Numbered from the stretch's first letter, positions 15,091 through 24,193 are shown. The stretch is DNA of 26,829 nt from an uncultured Parabacteroides sp. (GCA_934725305.1 CAKVBA010000037.1:1-26829); one strand, 5' to 3'. Made by a program: numbers and translations. Notes: generated from the sequence alone by a model not told the origin.

Positions 15091-17982
15091 ATGAACACCT
15101 TTTTGTCTCGAATAGCCGAACTCTTCTATCGGTCATACGGAGCAGAGATCAATCGCTTGGCTTTTGTCTTTCCCAACAGACGTGCCGGATTGTTTTTCCA
15201 GAAATATCTGGCAGAGATATCCGAAAAGCCTCTGTTCTCTCCAACCGTCTTGACCATCAACGACCTGTTCGTTCAGTTGAGTGGCAAGCAATCGGCCGAC
15301 CGCATAAGCATGCTCTTTTTGCTTTATGAGATCTATACCCGCATCAGTGGGTCGTCCGAGACATTTGATGAGTTTCTCTATTGGGGAGAGATGTTGCTCA
15401 ACGACTTCGACGACGTTGACAAATATATGGCTGACGCCCGCATGCTCTTTACGAATGTAACCGACTTACGCGCCATTGAAGATGACTTTAGTTTCTTGAG
15501 CGAAGAGCAGATAGCGGCCATCCGTTCTTTTTGGTCTTCTTTCTATCCACGCAACGATACGCCCAACCAGCAACATTTCCTGGCGGTGTGGCAATTGCTC
15601 TATGAATTGTATGACACGTTCCGCAACCGACTGGCCGAAGAGGGAATGGGCTATGAGGGCATGATCTTGCGCGAGGTGGTGGAGCAGCTGGAAGGAGGCT
15701 TGAATTGTCAACTGCCCTACGAGAAGATTGTCTTTGTCGGACTGAATGCGTTGTCGCGCGCCGAAGAGCGTTTCTTGTTTCAACTACAAAAGCGGGGCAT
15801 TGCCGATTTCTATTGGGACTATGAGTCGGACAAGGTGACAGATCCGGATAACAAAGCCTCTTATTTTGTGAAGCAGAACAAGATGAATTTCCCGTCATCA
15901 CAAACGATAGAGCCGGACAAACGGCCGCTTCCCGAGATTGAGATGATTGGCATTCCTTCCGGTATTGGTCAGGCCAAGATGTTGCATACGCTTTTGGAGA
16001 AGCTGGTGCAGCAGGGCAAGATGAGCGACTCTGATGCTTTGCGCACGGCCGTGGTGTTGCCGGATGAGCATCTGTTGATTCCGGTATTGAATGCGATTCC
16101 TAAAGAAATTAAGCATATCAACGTGACCATGGGCTATCCATTGGGTGGAACGCCGGTGGCTGCTCTGATGGAATATGTGTTGACTCTGCAAAAGAACATC
16201 CGCTATGTGGATGGCCAGCCTCAATATTACTATCGCGATGTGTTGCCCATCCTAAACCATAGTTACGTGATGACAACCCGGCCCGAAGCAATCTCGGACT
16301 TGGTGAAGCATATCACGGAAAACAACCGTATCTATATGGGTCACAAAGAGCTGGACCAGACGCCTTTGCTTTCCGTTTTGTTTGAGCCGGTGCACAATCT
16401 GGCGGACTATTCCGACTATCTGATCCGCATTTTGGAAGAGTTGAATCGTCAGATGCAACAAGGTCGCAACGGACAAGACGACGAGGAGGAAGAGACGCTT
16501 ACCATGACCGCCCACGACATTGAGCAGGAGTTTGTTTTCCACTACTTCGCCACCGTCAACCGCATGAAGGAGGTTATGCAAGAGAGTCGTGTCGAGATGA
16601 AGCCCGACACCTATTTCCGTCTGTTGAAGCGAATGACCGATGCCATTTCCATTCCTTTTCGTGGCGAACCATTGTCGGGTTTGCAGATAATGGGAGTGTT
16701 GGAAACTCGTGCTCTGGACTTCGACCGCCTGATTATTCTGTCTATGAATGAGGGCATATTCCCCTTGAAGAAGGTGGCCAATTCGTTCATTCCCTACAAC
16801 TTGCGTCGGGGTTTCGGTTTGCCTACTTATGAACATCAAGATAGCGTGTGGGCTTATCACTTCTATCGCCTGATTCATCGGGCCAGCCAGGTGAGTCTGC
16901 TCTATGACACTCGAAGCAACGGATTGCAGACGGGCGAAATGAGCCGTTTCATCTATCAGCTACGCTATCATTATGAGGTAGCAATGAAGCACAAGTTGGT
17001 GACCTACAATGTCTCATCCGCCACAACGCCCAAACTGGTGATTCAGAAGGACGACAAGGTGATGAAGCGATTGCATGACTTCTTGCAAGGCGGAAAGCGT
17101 GCGCTCTCGGCCAGTGCCATCAATACCTATCTCGATTGTCCGCTGAAGTTTTACTTCTCGGTTGTAGAGAATGTGCAAGAAGAAGAGGAAGTGACGGAAA
17201 ACATCAAGAACAATGTGTTTGGCAGTATCCTTCACAAAGTGATGGAAGAGTTGTATCATCCCTTTTGTAAGAAACAGGTAACGGCCGATCTGCTGAAGCT
17301 TATTAAGAAAGACAATGCGCTGGTTTCGGGAGCTATTGCCCGTGCCTTTGCAAGTGAATTCTTCAAGACAGATGTAGTGCGCCCGTTGACGGGACAAAAC
17401 TTCCTGATCGGAGAGATGATTCGTAAATATGTCGAGAAGATACTGGAGCGTGATAGCCAGCTGACGCCATTCCGCTATGTGCAGTCAGAAATGAAGGTCA
17501 ATGTAACGATGCCGGTGGATGACCAAACGGTGGTGCAGCTGAAGGGATTTATTGACCGCATGGACGAGGTGAACAATCGGCTGCGCATCATCGATTATAA
17601 GAGCGGCAGCGGTAGCTCGACCTTCAGCTCAATCTCTGAATTGTTCCGCACCGATGGAGAAGATCGCCCCAAAGCCGTCATGCAGGTGTTTCTCTATGCC
17701 TGGATGTACAGGCGTCTGTCGGGAAACGCTTGTACCGAAATCACTCCGGGCATCTATTACGTGCGAAGTCTGTTTGCTCCGGACTTTAATCCCGGCATTA
17801 CATATCATATCGATCGCACACATACCGAATCGGTCGATGACTTTGGTCGCTATGCTTCAGCGTTTGAAGAGGAATTGCGTAAATGTCTTGCCGACATCTT
17901 TGCGGCGGATGTTCCTTTCACACAAACACCCAGTGGCAAGGCATGTGTATATTGTATGTTCAAACCAATCTGTGGGCGATAA
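15091..17982 (+). CDS. AddB-like PD-(D/E)XK nuclease with Fe-S cluster
   Basis: The 963-residue protein resembles the AddB subunit of AddAB helicase-nucleases that process double-strand breaks for recombination. The N-terminus (FVFPNRRAGLFFQKYL) is helicase-like but has no Walker A lysine motif, unlike B. subtilis AddB. The C-terminal nuclease domain has H715 (ILHKVMEELY), D822 (LKGFIDRMDE) and D835-Y836-K837 (IIDYKSG). Cysteines C683 (YLDCPLKFYF) and C952, C955 and C961 (CVYCMFKPICGR) give the AddB pattern of one distant Cys plus CX2CX5C for a 4Fe-4S cluster. An AddA (UvrD-like helicase) gene is not in the window. It starts 35 nt after the preceding terminator's T-run and ends convergent to the barrel-protein gene. 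Confidence 0.88.
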   Translation: MNTFLSRIAELFYRSYGAEINRLAFVFPNRRAGLFFQKYLAEISEKPLFSPTVLTINDLFVQLSGKQSADRISMLFLLYEIYTRISGSSETFDEFLYWGEMLLNDFDDVDKYMADARMLFTNVTDLRAIEDDFSFLSEEQIAAIRSFWSSFYPRNDTPNQQHFLAVWQLLYELYDTFRNRLAEEGMGYEGMILREVVEQLEGGLNCQLPYEKIVFVGLNALSRAEERFLFQLQKRGIADFYWDYESDKVTDPDNKASYFVKQNKMNFPSSQTIEPDKRPLPEIEMIGIPSGIGQAKMLHTLLEKLVQQGKMSDSDALRTAVVLPDEHLLIPVLNAIPKEIKHINVTMGYPLGGTPVAALMEYVLTLQKNIRYVDGQPQYYYRDVLPILNHSYVMTTRPEAISDLVKHITENNRIYMGHKELDQTPLLSVLFEPVHNLADYSDYLIRILEELNRQMQQGRNGQDDEEEETLTMTAHDIEQEFVFHYFATVNRMKEVMQESRVEMKPDTYFRLLKRMTDAISIPFRGEPLSGLQIMGVLETRALDFDRLIILSMNEGIFPLKKVANSFIPYNLRRGFGLPTYEHQDSVWAYHFYRLIHRASQVSLLYDTRSNGLQTGEMSRFIYQLRYHYEVAMKHKLVTYNVSSATTPKLVIQKDDKVMKRLHDFLQGGKRALSASAINTYLDCPLKFYFSVVENVQEEEEVTENIKNNVFGSILHKVMEELYHPFCKKQVTADLLKLIKKDNALVSGAIARAFASEFFKTDVVRPLTGQNFLIGEMIRKYVEKILERDSQLTPFRYVQSEMKVNVTMPVDDQTVVQLKGFIDRMDEVNNRLRIIDYKSGSGSSTFSSISELFRTDGEDRPKAVMQVFLYAWMYRRLSGNACTEITPGIYYVRSLFAPDFNPGITYHIDRTHTESVDDFGRYASAFEEELRKCLADIFAADVPFTQTPSGKACVYCMFKPICGR

Positions 17983-17995
17983 CCGATGGCACATG

Positions 17996-18023
17996 AAAAA
18001 GGCTTTCTTAGAATAGAAAGCCT
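17996..18023 (-). terminator. Terminator overlapping the stop codon of the barrel-protein gene
   Basis: On the minus strand AGGCTTTC (18023-18016) pairs with GAAAGCCT (18007-18000), followed by T-rich sequence. The stop codon (18010-18008) lies in the 8-nt loop. It separates two convergent genes only 25 nt apart. Confidence 0.75.
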
Positions 18024-18730
18024 AAAGAAAAACTCATCACATTGATGCGACGGTCTATGCAAAACTTATGAGGCGTCTCCAAAGTGGGAGTAACCTTGTG
18101 TATGAAGTCTGATTTTTCCTGATTGACGCCAAACTCATAAACGAAGTCGAAGAAGAGTCGCCAAATGCTTACACCCACACCGGCAGCAACATTGACGCCA
18201 AAAGGCGTGTTGTCGCTTTCAAAGCTCTGCCAGTTGCCCAGCACTGTAGAGGTGTAGGAATTCTTATAGTTGTACTTCAACTTTGGTCCCAGCATCAGAC
18301 TCAATCCATACGGACCTTGTCGGATAAAATGGTAGCCAATCATAATGGGCATTTCTACCGAGCGGAATTTAGTGGATAGACAATTAGAGGTGGAGTTGTT
18401 GGTGTTGCTATCAATCTGATCGGAAGTGGGCAAGGTGAAATAGACCTCACCTGATGAATGATGCAATGAAATGCAGGGCTGGATAAAGAATCGTTCTATA
18501 TTGATGCGACAAAAGAGCGAAGCCAAATAGCCTACCTTATATTGTATATGCAGATTGTCAACCTCTTTGCCATCGGCGGTAAACGAATGGATGATGGGGA
18601 AATCGGCATTCAGTCCTACTTTTCCACCAAAGTTGAATGCTTTCTCCTCCAATGGCTTGACCGTTTGGGCTGATAGACCGAACGACAAGGCGATAAGACA
18701 TATTCCTATAAAGCCGATTTTCCGAATCAT
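18008..18730 (-). CDS. Outer membrane beta-barrel protein (porin/PorT-like family)
   Basis: The 240-residue protein has a signal peptide (MIRKIGFIGICLIALSFGLSAQ) and then alternating strands such as FNFGGKVGLNADFP, YGLSLMLGPKLKYNYKN and GVNVAAGVGVSIWRLFFDFVYEFG. It ends in a strand closing with Phe (VMSFSLGFLF), as outer-membrane barrels do. It fits the Bacteroidota OMP_b-brl families of 8-10 strands; the cargo or role is unknown. It starts 6 nt after the flavin reductase stop and is probably the last gene of the pyrB operon. Confidence 0.85.
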   Translation of the reverse strand: MIRKIGFIGICLIALSFGLSAQTVKPLEEKAFNFGGKVGLNADFPIIHSFTADGKEVDNLHIQYKVGYLASLFCRINIERFFIQPCISLHHSSGEVYFTLPTSDQIDSNTNNSTSNCLSTKFRSVEMPIMIGYHFIRQGPYGLSLMLGPKLKYNYKNSYTSTVLGNWQSFESDNTPFGVNVAAGVGVSIWRLFFDFVYEFGVNQEKSDFIHKVTPTLETPHKFCIDRRINVMSFSLGFLF

Positions 18731-18736
18731 AGTTGC

Positions 18737-19303
18737 TTATTTCTTCTTTTTGACAGACCAACCAAATTTACCGACAAATTCACCCAACTCATAATACTTG
18801 CCATGTGCATAGGCCAATAGTCCGGCCTTTTCCATGTCGAAAGCACCTGTTTCCGGATCGAGATACTGATCATCTGCCTGCACATTCACTACTTCGGAGA
18901 TGAACATATCATGGCTGCCCAATGAGATTACCTCTTTGACTCGACATTCGATACATAGCGGAGACTCTTCAATGATAGGAGCATTCACCACCGATGCCTT
19001 GCCAGGCGTCAACTTCATCTCTTCGAACTTATGATGATCTTTACCTGAATTTACTCCACACCAATCTGTCGCATAGGCCAATCGTGTGGTGGTCAGGTTG
19101 ATGACAAACTCCATCTGTTGTTTCAAGATGGGATAGGAGTGCCGTTCCGGACGAACCGAGATATAACACATTGCCGGATTGGTACAAATTGTACCAACCC
19201 ATGCAACCGTTATGATATTATAATTAGATGGATTATCGCCACAGCTAACCATCACCGCCGGCAACGGATAGATCATGGTTCCGGGCTTCCAGTCGTGTTT
19301 CAT
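18737..19303 (-). CDS. Flavin reductase-like FMN-binding protein
   Basis: The 188-residue protein matches the flavin-reductase-like split-barrel family: [25 protein letters not shown] near the N-terminus (the FMN-phosphate region), [25 protein letters not shown] and [13 protein letters not shown]. Members bind FMN and either reduce it with NAD(P)H or serve as electron-transfer domains. Its ATG overlaps the pyrI stop in an ATGA junction (19300-19303), implying coupled translation with the pyrimidine genes. A role tied to pyrimidine synthesis is not shown. Confidence 0.9.
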   Translation of the reverse strand: MKHDWKPGTMIYPLPAVMVSCGDNPSNYNIITVAWVGTICTNPAMCYISVRPERHSYPILKQQMEFVINLTTTRLAYATDWCGVNSGKDHHKFEEMKLTPGKASVVNAPIIEESPLCIECRVKEVISLGSHDMFISEVVNVQADDQYLDPETGAFDMEKAGLLAYAHGKYYELGEFVGKFGWSVKKKK

Positions 19304-19764
19304 TTGATGATAATATCGTCTTTGTTGATTTTCCGTTCACAATAGTGACACTTGATAGTTCCTGTCTCTTTGTCGATCACATGGAAGCGAGTCGGCACCG
19401 GCTCGTTGTTTGTGATACATTTGGGATTGTTGCACTTGACCAGATCAATCAGTTCGTTAGGAAGCTCTACTCGCTTCTTCTCAACCACTTCATAGTCGCG
19501 GATGATGTTCAATATTACATTAGGAGCCACCAAAGCGATGCGGTTGATTTCATCTTCCTTGAAGAACTTGCCGGCAATTTTAATCACGCCCTTGCAACCC
19601 ATCTTGTTGCTGGGGAAGTTGTTGCCAATAGTAATGGTATTATCCATCTTGTCCAGTCCTAATAGGGAAGCGACCTTAAACAATTCACTGGGAGGAATAT
19701 GGTCGATAGCAGTGCCGTTTTCTAATGCGGCAACCTGCAATTCTTTTTTCTTTTCTGCTGACAT
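19300..19764 (-). CDS. pyrI: Aspartate carbamoyltransferase regulatory chain
   Basis: PyrI binds nucleotide effectors and links catalytic PyrB trimers. I start it at the ATG at 19764 ([24 protein letters not shown]), giving 154 residues, the family length. A start 11 codons upstream exists but lies inside the end of pyrB and adds no conserved sequence. The N-terminal allosteric domain includes GTAIDHIP and [17 protein letters not shown]. The zinc site is complete: C111, C116, C139 and C142. It follows the pyrB stop by 16 nt. Confidence 0.96.
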   Translation of the reverse strand: MSAEKKKELQVAALENGTAIDHIPPSELFKVASLLGLDKMDNTITIGNNFPSNKMGCKGVIKIAGKFFKEDEINRIALVAPNVILNIIRDYEVVEKKRVELPNELIDLVKCNNPKCITNNEPVPTRFHVIDKETGTIKCHYCERKINKDDIIIK

Positions 19765-19780
19765 AACTTTTCTGATTCTC

Positions 19781-20701
19781 TCAATTGTCCACTTCAATAT
19801 TTAAAACTTCACAGATAATAGCCTGACGAGCGAACAAGCCGTTGCGTGCTTGCTGGATGTAGTAGGCCTTAGGATTTTCATCCACATCGTATGCAATTTC
19901 ATTGACACGAGGAAGTGGGTGAAGAATGCGCAAATTCTCCCGACTATTTTTCAGCATGTCGTTGCGTAGGATATACACATTCTTAACTCTTTCATACTCT
20001 TCCAGATCGGTAAAGCGTTCGCGTTGCACGCGAGTCATATATAGAATATCGGTCTGGTTGATGATCTCTTCCGTGAAATCGGTATGCTCATAATACTTGA
20101 TGCCATGCTGGTCGCAGAAGTTCTTCTGTTCGTCTGGCATGCGCAATTCATCCGGAGCCACAAAATGGAATGTGGGGTTGAAGTGTGACATACCAACGAT
20201 TAGTGAGTGAACGGTGCGGCCATACTTCAAGTCGCCTACCATCGTAATGGTCAGATTGTCCAGTTTGCCTTGAGTCTTACGGATGGAATATAGGTCCAGC
20301 ATAGTTTGTGAAGGATGCTGGTTAGCTCCGTCTCCGGCATTGATGATAGGAATATTAGTCACTTCCGATGCATATCGTGCTGCTCCTTCAAGATAATGTC
20401 TCATAATGATCAGGTCGGCATAGTTGCTGACCATCATAATGGTATCTTTTAGTGTCTCACCTTTTGAAGAACTGGTTGTTGATGCATCTTGAAAACCAAT
20501 TACACGTCCGCCCAAGCGGTTAACGGCTGTTTCGAAACTGAGTCGAGTGCGTGTCGAAGGTTCGAAGAATAGCGTTGCTGCTACTTTTCCTTCCAGCACT
20601 TTCCGGTTCGGATTCGCCTCAAACTTCTGGGCATTATCCAAAATACGAAGAATGTCTTCTTTTGAACATTGATCGATAGAAACTAAACTTTTACTCTTCA
20701 T
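19781..20701 (-). CDS. pyrB: Aspartate carbamoyltransferase catalytic chain
   Basis: It condenses carbamoyl phosphate and L-aspartate, the first committed step of pyrimidine synthesis. Motifs are the carbamoyl-phosphate site [13 protein letters not shown] (S49-T52), the mobile loop S79-K80-G-E-T, and HPLPR near the C-terminus. I choose the ATG at 20701 ([10 protein letters not shown]), giving 306 residues. The frame extends to a TTG 8 codons upstream, but those codons lie in AT-only repeats and match nothing. The gene heads an operon with pyrI, a flavin reductase and a barrel protein. Confidence 0.96.
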   Translation of the reverse strand: MKSKSLVSIDQCSKEDILRILDNAQKFEANPNRKVLEGKVAATLFFEPSTRTRLSFETAVNRLGGRVIGFQDASTTSSSKGETLKDTIMMVSNYADLIIMRHYLEGAARYASEVTNIPIINAGDGANQHPSQTMLDLYSIRKTQGKLDNLTITMVGDLKYGRTVHSLIVGMSHFNPTFHFVAPDELRMPDEQKNFCDQHGIKYYEHTDFTEEIINQTDILYMTRVQRERFTDLEEYERVKNVYILRNDMLKNSRENLRILHPLPRVNEIAYDVDENPKAYYIQQARNGLFARQAIICEVLNIEVDN

Positions 20702-20750
20702 ATATATATTATATAATATATTCAATATTAGTAAATTATTCTGTTATGTA

Positions 20751-20924
20751 ATTTTACACCGTAAAATATATGATGTATCAATCACGTGTAAAACGATTAT
20801 CGTTTGACAAAGATAGAATTTTCTGCAAAATATTGTTTTTAATTTGGTCGTAATTCTACAACCAAATTCATGGTTGTTGCTTATTTTATAATGAGAAGCA
20901 ACAAATGCTTCTCGTACAAATATA
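20751..20924 (-). promoter_or_regulatory. pyrB promoter and structured leader
   Basis: A TAnnTTTG box, TATCTTTG, lies at 20815-20808 (minus), about 100 nt before the ATG; a second, TATATTTG, lies at 20924-20917. Neither has a clear upstream TTTG at normal spacing. Inverted repeats surround them: 20893-20913 (8-bp stem), 20841-20868 (12-bp stem, one U-G pair on the minus-strand RNA), 20791-20805 (AAACGAT, T, ATCGTTT) at the likely transcription start, and 20751-20767 (ATTTTAC, ACC, GTAAAAT). Bases 20925-21093 show nothing I can name. Confidence 0.55.
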
Positions 20925-21093
20925 CAAAGGTTATAAAACAATACATCATCAATGGTGAAATACTTTTCGTTCTATAACTTGCTGGAGTATTTAATGTGTG
21001 GGATTTTTGAGGAAGAAAGGATAGTTACAAAGGCTTTCAGGTAATAAAGGCAGTGTGTCATGGTAGCAAAAGCAACGCCACTTTTTACTAAGA

Positions 21094-21141
21094 GCCTTAG
21101 AGGTTGCGTCAAAATGAGTTATTTTGCACATCCTCTAAGGC
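21094..21141 (-). terminator. Terminator hairpin after the alkaline phosphatase gene
   Basis: GCCTTAGAGG (21094-21103) pairs with CCTCTAAGGC (21132-21141), with further pairing of CAAAAT and ATTTTG around an interior loop. It lies about 20 nt past the stop codon. On the minus strand CTTAG and TAAAAAGTGG follow, a modest T content. Its left arm contains GAGGTTGCGTCA, like the other terminators in this window. Confidence 0.55.
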
Positions 21142-21161
21142 GTATTAGGATTAGGATAAAT

Positions 21162-22862
21162 TTATTTCAAGTATTCAGCCAAGCTTGTAGGCAGATAGAA
21201 TGTGTTGTTTTTATCCACATAAACAATTACCGAGTTCAGTCGGATCTCATTCTCGCCCTTTTTGCCACTTTTTACGATATTGGTGAACGGAGTAATGGTG
21301 AGACGTTTTTTCTTGTTCTTCTTATTCTTGATGATCAAGGTAGGTGAACCCGTCTTCTCTGCAGGCGGAATCATTTCGCATGTATAACCTTCGAACACCT
21401 TGGTGTGAGGCGCAAAGTTCTTGGCTGTCAACTCTTCCAATGTATCGTGGGTAAAGCCCATCAAAGCACACAGATAGTGATTCATCTCAATATTGGTGTG
21501 CATACCGATAGGCAGATCGCCCTTGGGATGATAAGCGGCCAGGAAAACTTCTTCACCCGTGTGTCCGCCGGTTGTGAAGCCGAAGCAGGTGCGCTCTGTC
21601 ATGATCTGAGCCATCAAGCCGGTCAAAGAGCCACTATACATAGAGGCTTTGTCTTTCGTGTTGCGTTGCTCAGCAGGAATCGGACTGTTTTTATAGTCTT
21701 TGCAATTATTCAAAGCATTCATCTCTTCGGGAGTTAATTCAAAACCTGCATTCTCGCGGAACAGCTGCTGCACTTCGCTATTAGGAATCTGATTGAGCTT
21801 CTTGGCAAAGCCTTCAGCGGTCAGCTTATACAATGAGAACTGATGAAATAACTGATCTTTAGACAACTTGTCATAGCCTTTACAATCGCGACGACCCAAG
21901 CTGATACCGCTATTACCGTGGTCGGGCATGATTACAACAGCAGTCTCGTCATTCTTGCGGGCAAAATCGAGAGCCACACCACACGCACGGTCAAAAGCCA
22001 GCATATCAGTAGCCATACCAACCGGATCATTGCCATGAGCAGCCCAGTCGATCTTACTACCTTCGACCATCAGGAAGAAACCATTCGGATTGGTAGAAAG
22101 CTTTTCAATAGCAATGCGAGTCATCTCTTCGATAGAGGGCTGTTCTTCCGGATTGCGGTCGATGTCATAGGCCATCTCTTTCTTTCCGTAAAGAGCCCAC
22201 ATTTTATTGCCCTTGTCGGCACGCATGCCCTGCAGATTGTTACGATATACATTGTAGCCATTCTGCACCAGATAATCTTCCTGCTCTTTTGACAATATAG
22301 ATTCGCCACCACCGATCACGACATTCAGATTATTGTGTACCATCTGCGGAGCAATCCAATTGTAGCGGCTACGGTTGTAGCTATGAGCAGAGCAGTCTGC
22401 CGGTGTAGCATGCGGGAATTCGCAAGTAAACACCAGACCGGTTGATTTGTCCTGTAAAATCTTGCCCGCTTCCAAAACGGTTGTCAACGGCTGGTAAGCT
22501 CTTGTGGAGTCGGTCGGATAGATGTCGTTATCACCATCACTGACCGGATAGGTAGAAACATAACCTGTACGGCTAGGCTGGCCAGTCATGTAGCAAGATG
22601 TAGTGGGAGCAGAGTCTCCGATTGGAGCGTTTGATGAGTGTGTGCGTACGGTTCCGCACAGATAGGGATCGATGAACAAGTTGGGTTTGCTGGGATCTTT
22701 ATACCACTGCAACCAACGGGCAATTGAGACGGTAGCCAACGAGGTGCCATCCGGAATCAGCACGATCACGTTCTTAACGGGCTTTACATTCTTGACATCC
22801 GCAGCTCGGCCGGGGATGAAGATTAATGCTAATAAAACCAATAATGTGACTGTTCTTTTCAT
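21162..22862 (-). CDS. Secreted alkaline phosphatase
   Basis: The 566-residue protein has a signal peptide (MKRTVTLLVLLALIFIPGRA) and alkaline phosphatase motifs in order: metal ligand D38 (LIPDGTS), nucleophile S84 in GDSAPTTSCYMTG, E267/D272/H276 in VEGSKIDWAAHGND, D314-H315 in MPDHGNSG, and the last His in GGHTGEEVF. It would release phosphate from monoesters in the periplasm. It is about 100 residues longer than E. coli PhoA. It lies 19 nt after the peptidase gene and should share its promoter; no Pho-box is recognisable. Confidence 0.93.
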   Translation of the reverse strand: MKRTVTLLVLLALIFIPGRAADVKNVKPVKNVIVLIPDGTSLATVSIARWLQWYKDPSKPNLFIDPYLCGTVRTHSSNAPIGDSAPTTSCYMTGQPSRTGYVSTYPVSDGDNDIYPTDSTRAYQPLTTVLEAGKILQDKSTGLVFTCEFPHATPADCSAHSYNRSRYNWIAPQMVHNNLNVVIGGGESILSKEQEDYLVQNGYNVYRNNLQGMRADKGNKMWALYGKKEMAYDIDRNPEEQPSIEEMTRIAIEKLSTNPNGFFLMVEGSKIDWAAHGNDPVGMATDMLAFDRACGVALDFARKNDETAVVIMPDHGNSGISLGRRDCKGYDKLSKDQLFHQFSLYKLTAEGFAKKLNQIPNSEVQQLFRENAGFELTPEEMNALNNCKDYKNSPIPAEQRNTKDKASMYSGSLTGLMAQIMTERTCFGFTTGGHTGEEVFLAAYHPKGDLPIGMHTNIEMNHYLCALMGFTHDTLEELTAKNFAPHTKVFEGYTCEMIPPAEKTGSPTLIIKNKKNKKKRLTITPFTNIVKSGKKGENEIRLNSVIVYVDKNNTFYLPTSLAEYLK

Positions 22863-22881
22863 TTCAAGTCTTCTCTTATTA

Positions 22882-24057
22882 TTAATGTAGTTCTATAATG
22901 TCTTCTGTAAACAGCGTCAGCTTTTCCAATCCGGTGTCGGTTACCAAGAAACTGTTCTCAACACCAACAGCACCCACGCCCGGAATTACGAACTTAGGCT
23001 CTAATGCAAACACCATGCTGGCCGACAACTCTTCGCGTGAGCGTGGAGTTAACACCGGCAATTCATTAATCTGAAGACCAATACCATGGCCTACGAATTT
23101 GGCCTGCTGTTTAGTACCCATGAAGTTGTCTTGCAGACCGGCTTTCTCGACATGCTTCATAGCTATTTGATACAAGTCGGCACAGCCTACACCCGGACGG
23201 GCATTTGCCATAATATCGGCTTGAATCTCCAATGAGGTTTGATGAGCGCGATAGGCCTGATCGGTCAATTTTCCCACCGAGAAGATGCGGCTCATATCGG
23301 TCATATAGGGCGTATAGTTTCCGGCCATATCTACCATAATAGCGGTTCCCTCTTTCAACAAAGTGCCGTTTGCACCTAATGGAGCAGCTGCACTGACACC
23401 TTCACCACCGAGGGCAAAGTCAAAAGGAGAGGGCGCTTCGGCATTTTCGCCGGCCAGCAGACTTCCCATAAAGATGTCCATATTGGCTCCGAAAGCTCGG
23501 AACAGACCGATAGATCCATGTAGGCGCATACGTCGTTCAATCTCGCTCTGCAATTCAATATCCGTCATGCCCGGCTTGTAGCATTCCGGCACTTCGGTAT
23601 AAACCAACGAATGCTCTGCTGCCGCCTTTCGGAACTGTTCAATCTCATACGGAGTCTTTACCATACGCTGGGCGCGCATCAGCGCTGTTGCATTGGCCGT
23701 CTCTTCCGGTGCAAACACATTTTGCAGACGCATATATTCTGAATAGGAAAGTTCGTCGGCTTCCAACAGTAACTTGCGAGGCATCTTCAAACCATATTTG
23801 GCAAACAACTCAGGCATCTGCTCCGGCTTGCGGATATATTCCAGACGTTCTCCCGACAAGTTATTCGGACGTTTGACAAAAAAACAAGGTTCGCCCTCTG
23901 CTGGGAGATAAAAATAACCGCTGAAGATGCGGCCAGTTACGTAAAAAAGGTTTACGTCAATAGATAGCAGACAGCCGTCTGCTCCGCTCTGTTGCATGGA
24001 TTGTTGTATTCTATTCCATTTGAGCTTAAGGTCATCAATCAAAAAATTCTGTATCAT
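22882..24057 (-). CDS. M24-family metallopeptidase (Xaa-Pro aminopeptidase-like)
   Basis: I start it at the ATG at 24057 (MIQNFLIDDL), giving 391 residues. The frame extends to a TTG at 24087, but that codon sits in the predicted promoter box. An N-terminal creatinase-like domain is followed by the pita-bread metallopeptidase domain with all five metal ligands: D243 (MVDMAG), D254 (YMTDMSRIF), H324 (GHGIGLQINELP), E353 (ALEPKF) and E367 (GVENSF). It probably cleaves Xaa-Pro dipeptides or peptides in the cytoplasm. No signal peptide is visible. Confidence 0.9.
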   Translation of the reverse strand: MIQNFLIDDLKLKWNRIQQSMQQSGADGCLLSIDVNLFYVTGRIFSGYFYLPAEGEPCFFVKRPNNLSGERLEYIRKPEQMPELFAKYGLKMPRKLLLEADELSYSEYMRLQNVFAPEETANATALMRAQRMVKTPYEIEQFRKAAAEHSLVYTEVPECYKPGMTDIELQSEIERRMRLHGSIGLFRAFGANMDIFMGSLLAGENAEAPSPFDFALGGEGVSAAAPLGANGTLLKEGTAIMVDMAGNYTPYMTDMSRIFSVGKLTDQAYRAHQTSLEIQADIMANARPGVGCADLYQIAMKHVEKAGLQDNFMGTKQQAKFVGHGIGLQINELPVLTPRSREELSASMVFALEPKFVIPGVGAVGVENSFLVTDTGLEKLTLFTEDIIELH

Positions 24058-24084
24058 CAATAGTATATTATGTTTTTCGCGATT

Positions 24085-24123
24085 CAAAGGTAGCTCTTTT
24101 CTCTTATTTTTAGAAAAAGAGCT
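24085..24123 (-). promoter_or_regulatory. Promoter of the peptidase-phosphatase pair, with inverted repeat
   Basis: On the minus strand TACCTTTG (24092-24085) is a perfect TAnnTTTG box, with TTTT 21 bp upstream. The inverted repeat AGCTCTTTT (24092-24100) and AAAAGAGCT (24115-24123) fills the spacer and may be an operator. The ATG is about 28 nt downstream. Confidence 0.5.
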
Positions 24124-24166
24124 GTGACTTTTTGGATTTCTGAATAATTGATAACAATTTAATGAC

Positions 24167-24187
24167 TATTTTTGTGAAATAAGGAGG
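24167..24187 (+). promoter_or_regulatory. Promoter box and strong Shine-Dalgarno of the PCMD gene
   Basis: TATTTTTG (24167-24174) fits TAnnTTTG, and AGGAGG (24182-24187) lies 6 nt before the ATG. Such a canonical Shine-Dalgarno is uncommon in Bacteroidota. Used together they leave a leader of only about 13 nt, so the promoter may be elsewhere. Confidence 0.4.
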
Positions 24188-24193
24188 ATTAGA

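Noticed and set aside
16252..16878. 208-codon open frame antisense to the AddB-like gene
   Set aside because: Composition is His/Gln-rich, as expected from a reversed reading of a real coding frame, with no start context.
20744..20941. 65-codon open frame in the pyrB leader
   Set aside because: It would start upstream of both predicted promoter boxes and runs through all the inverted repeats; no conserved features.
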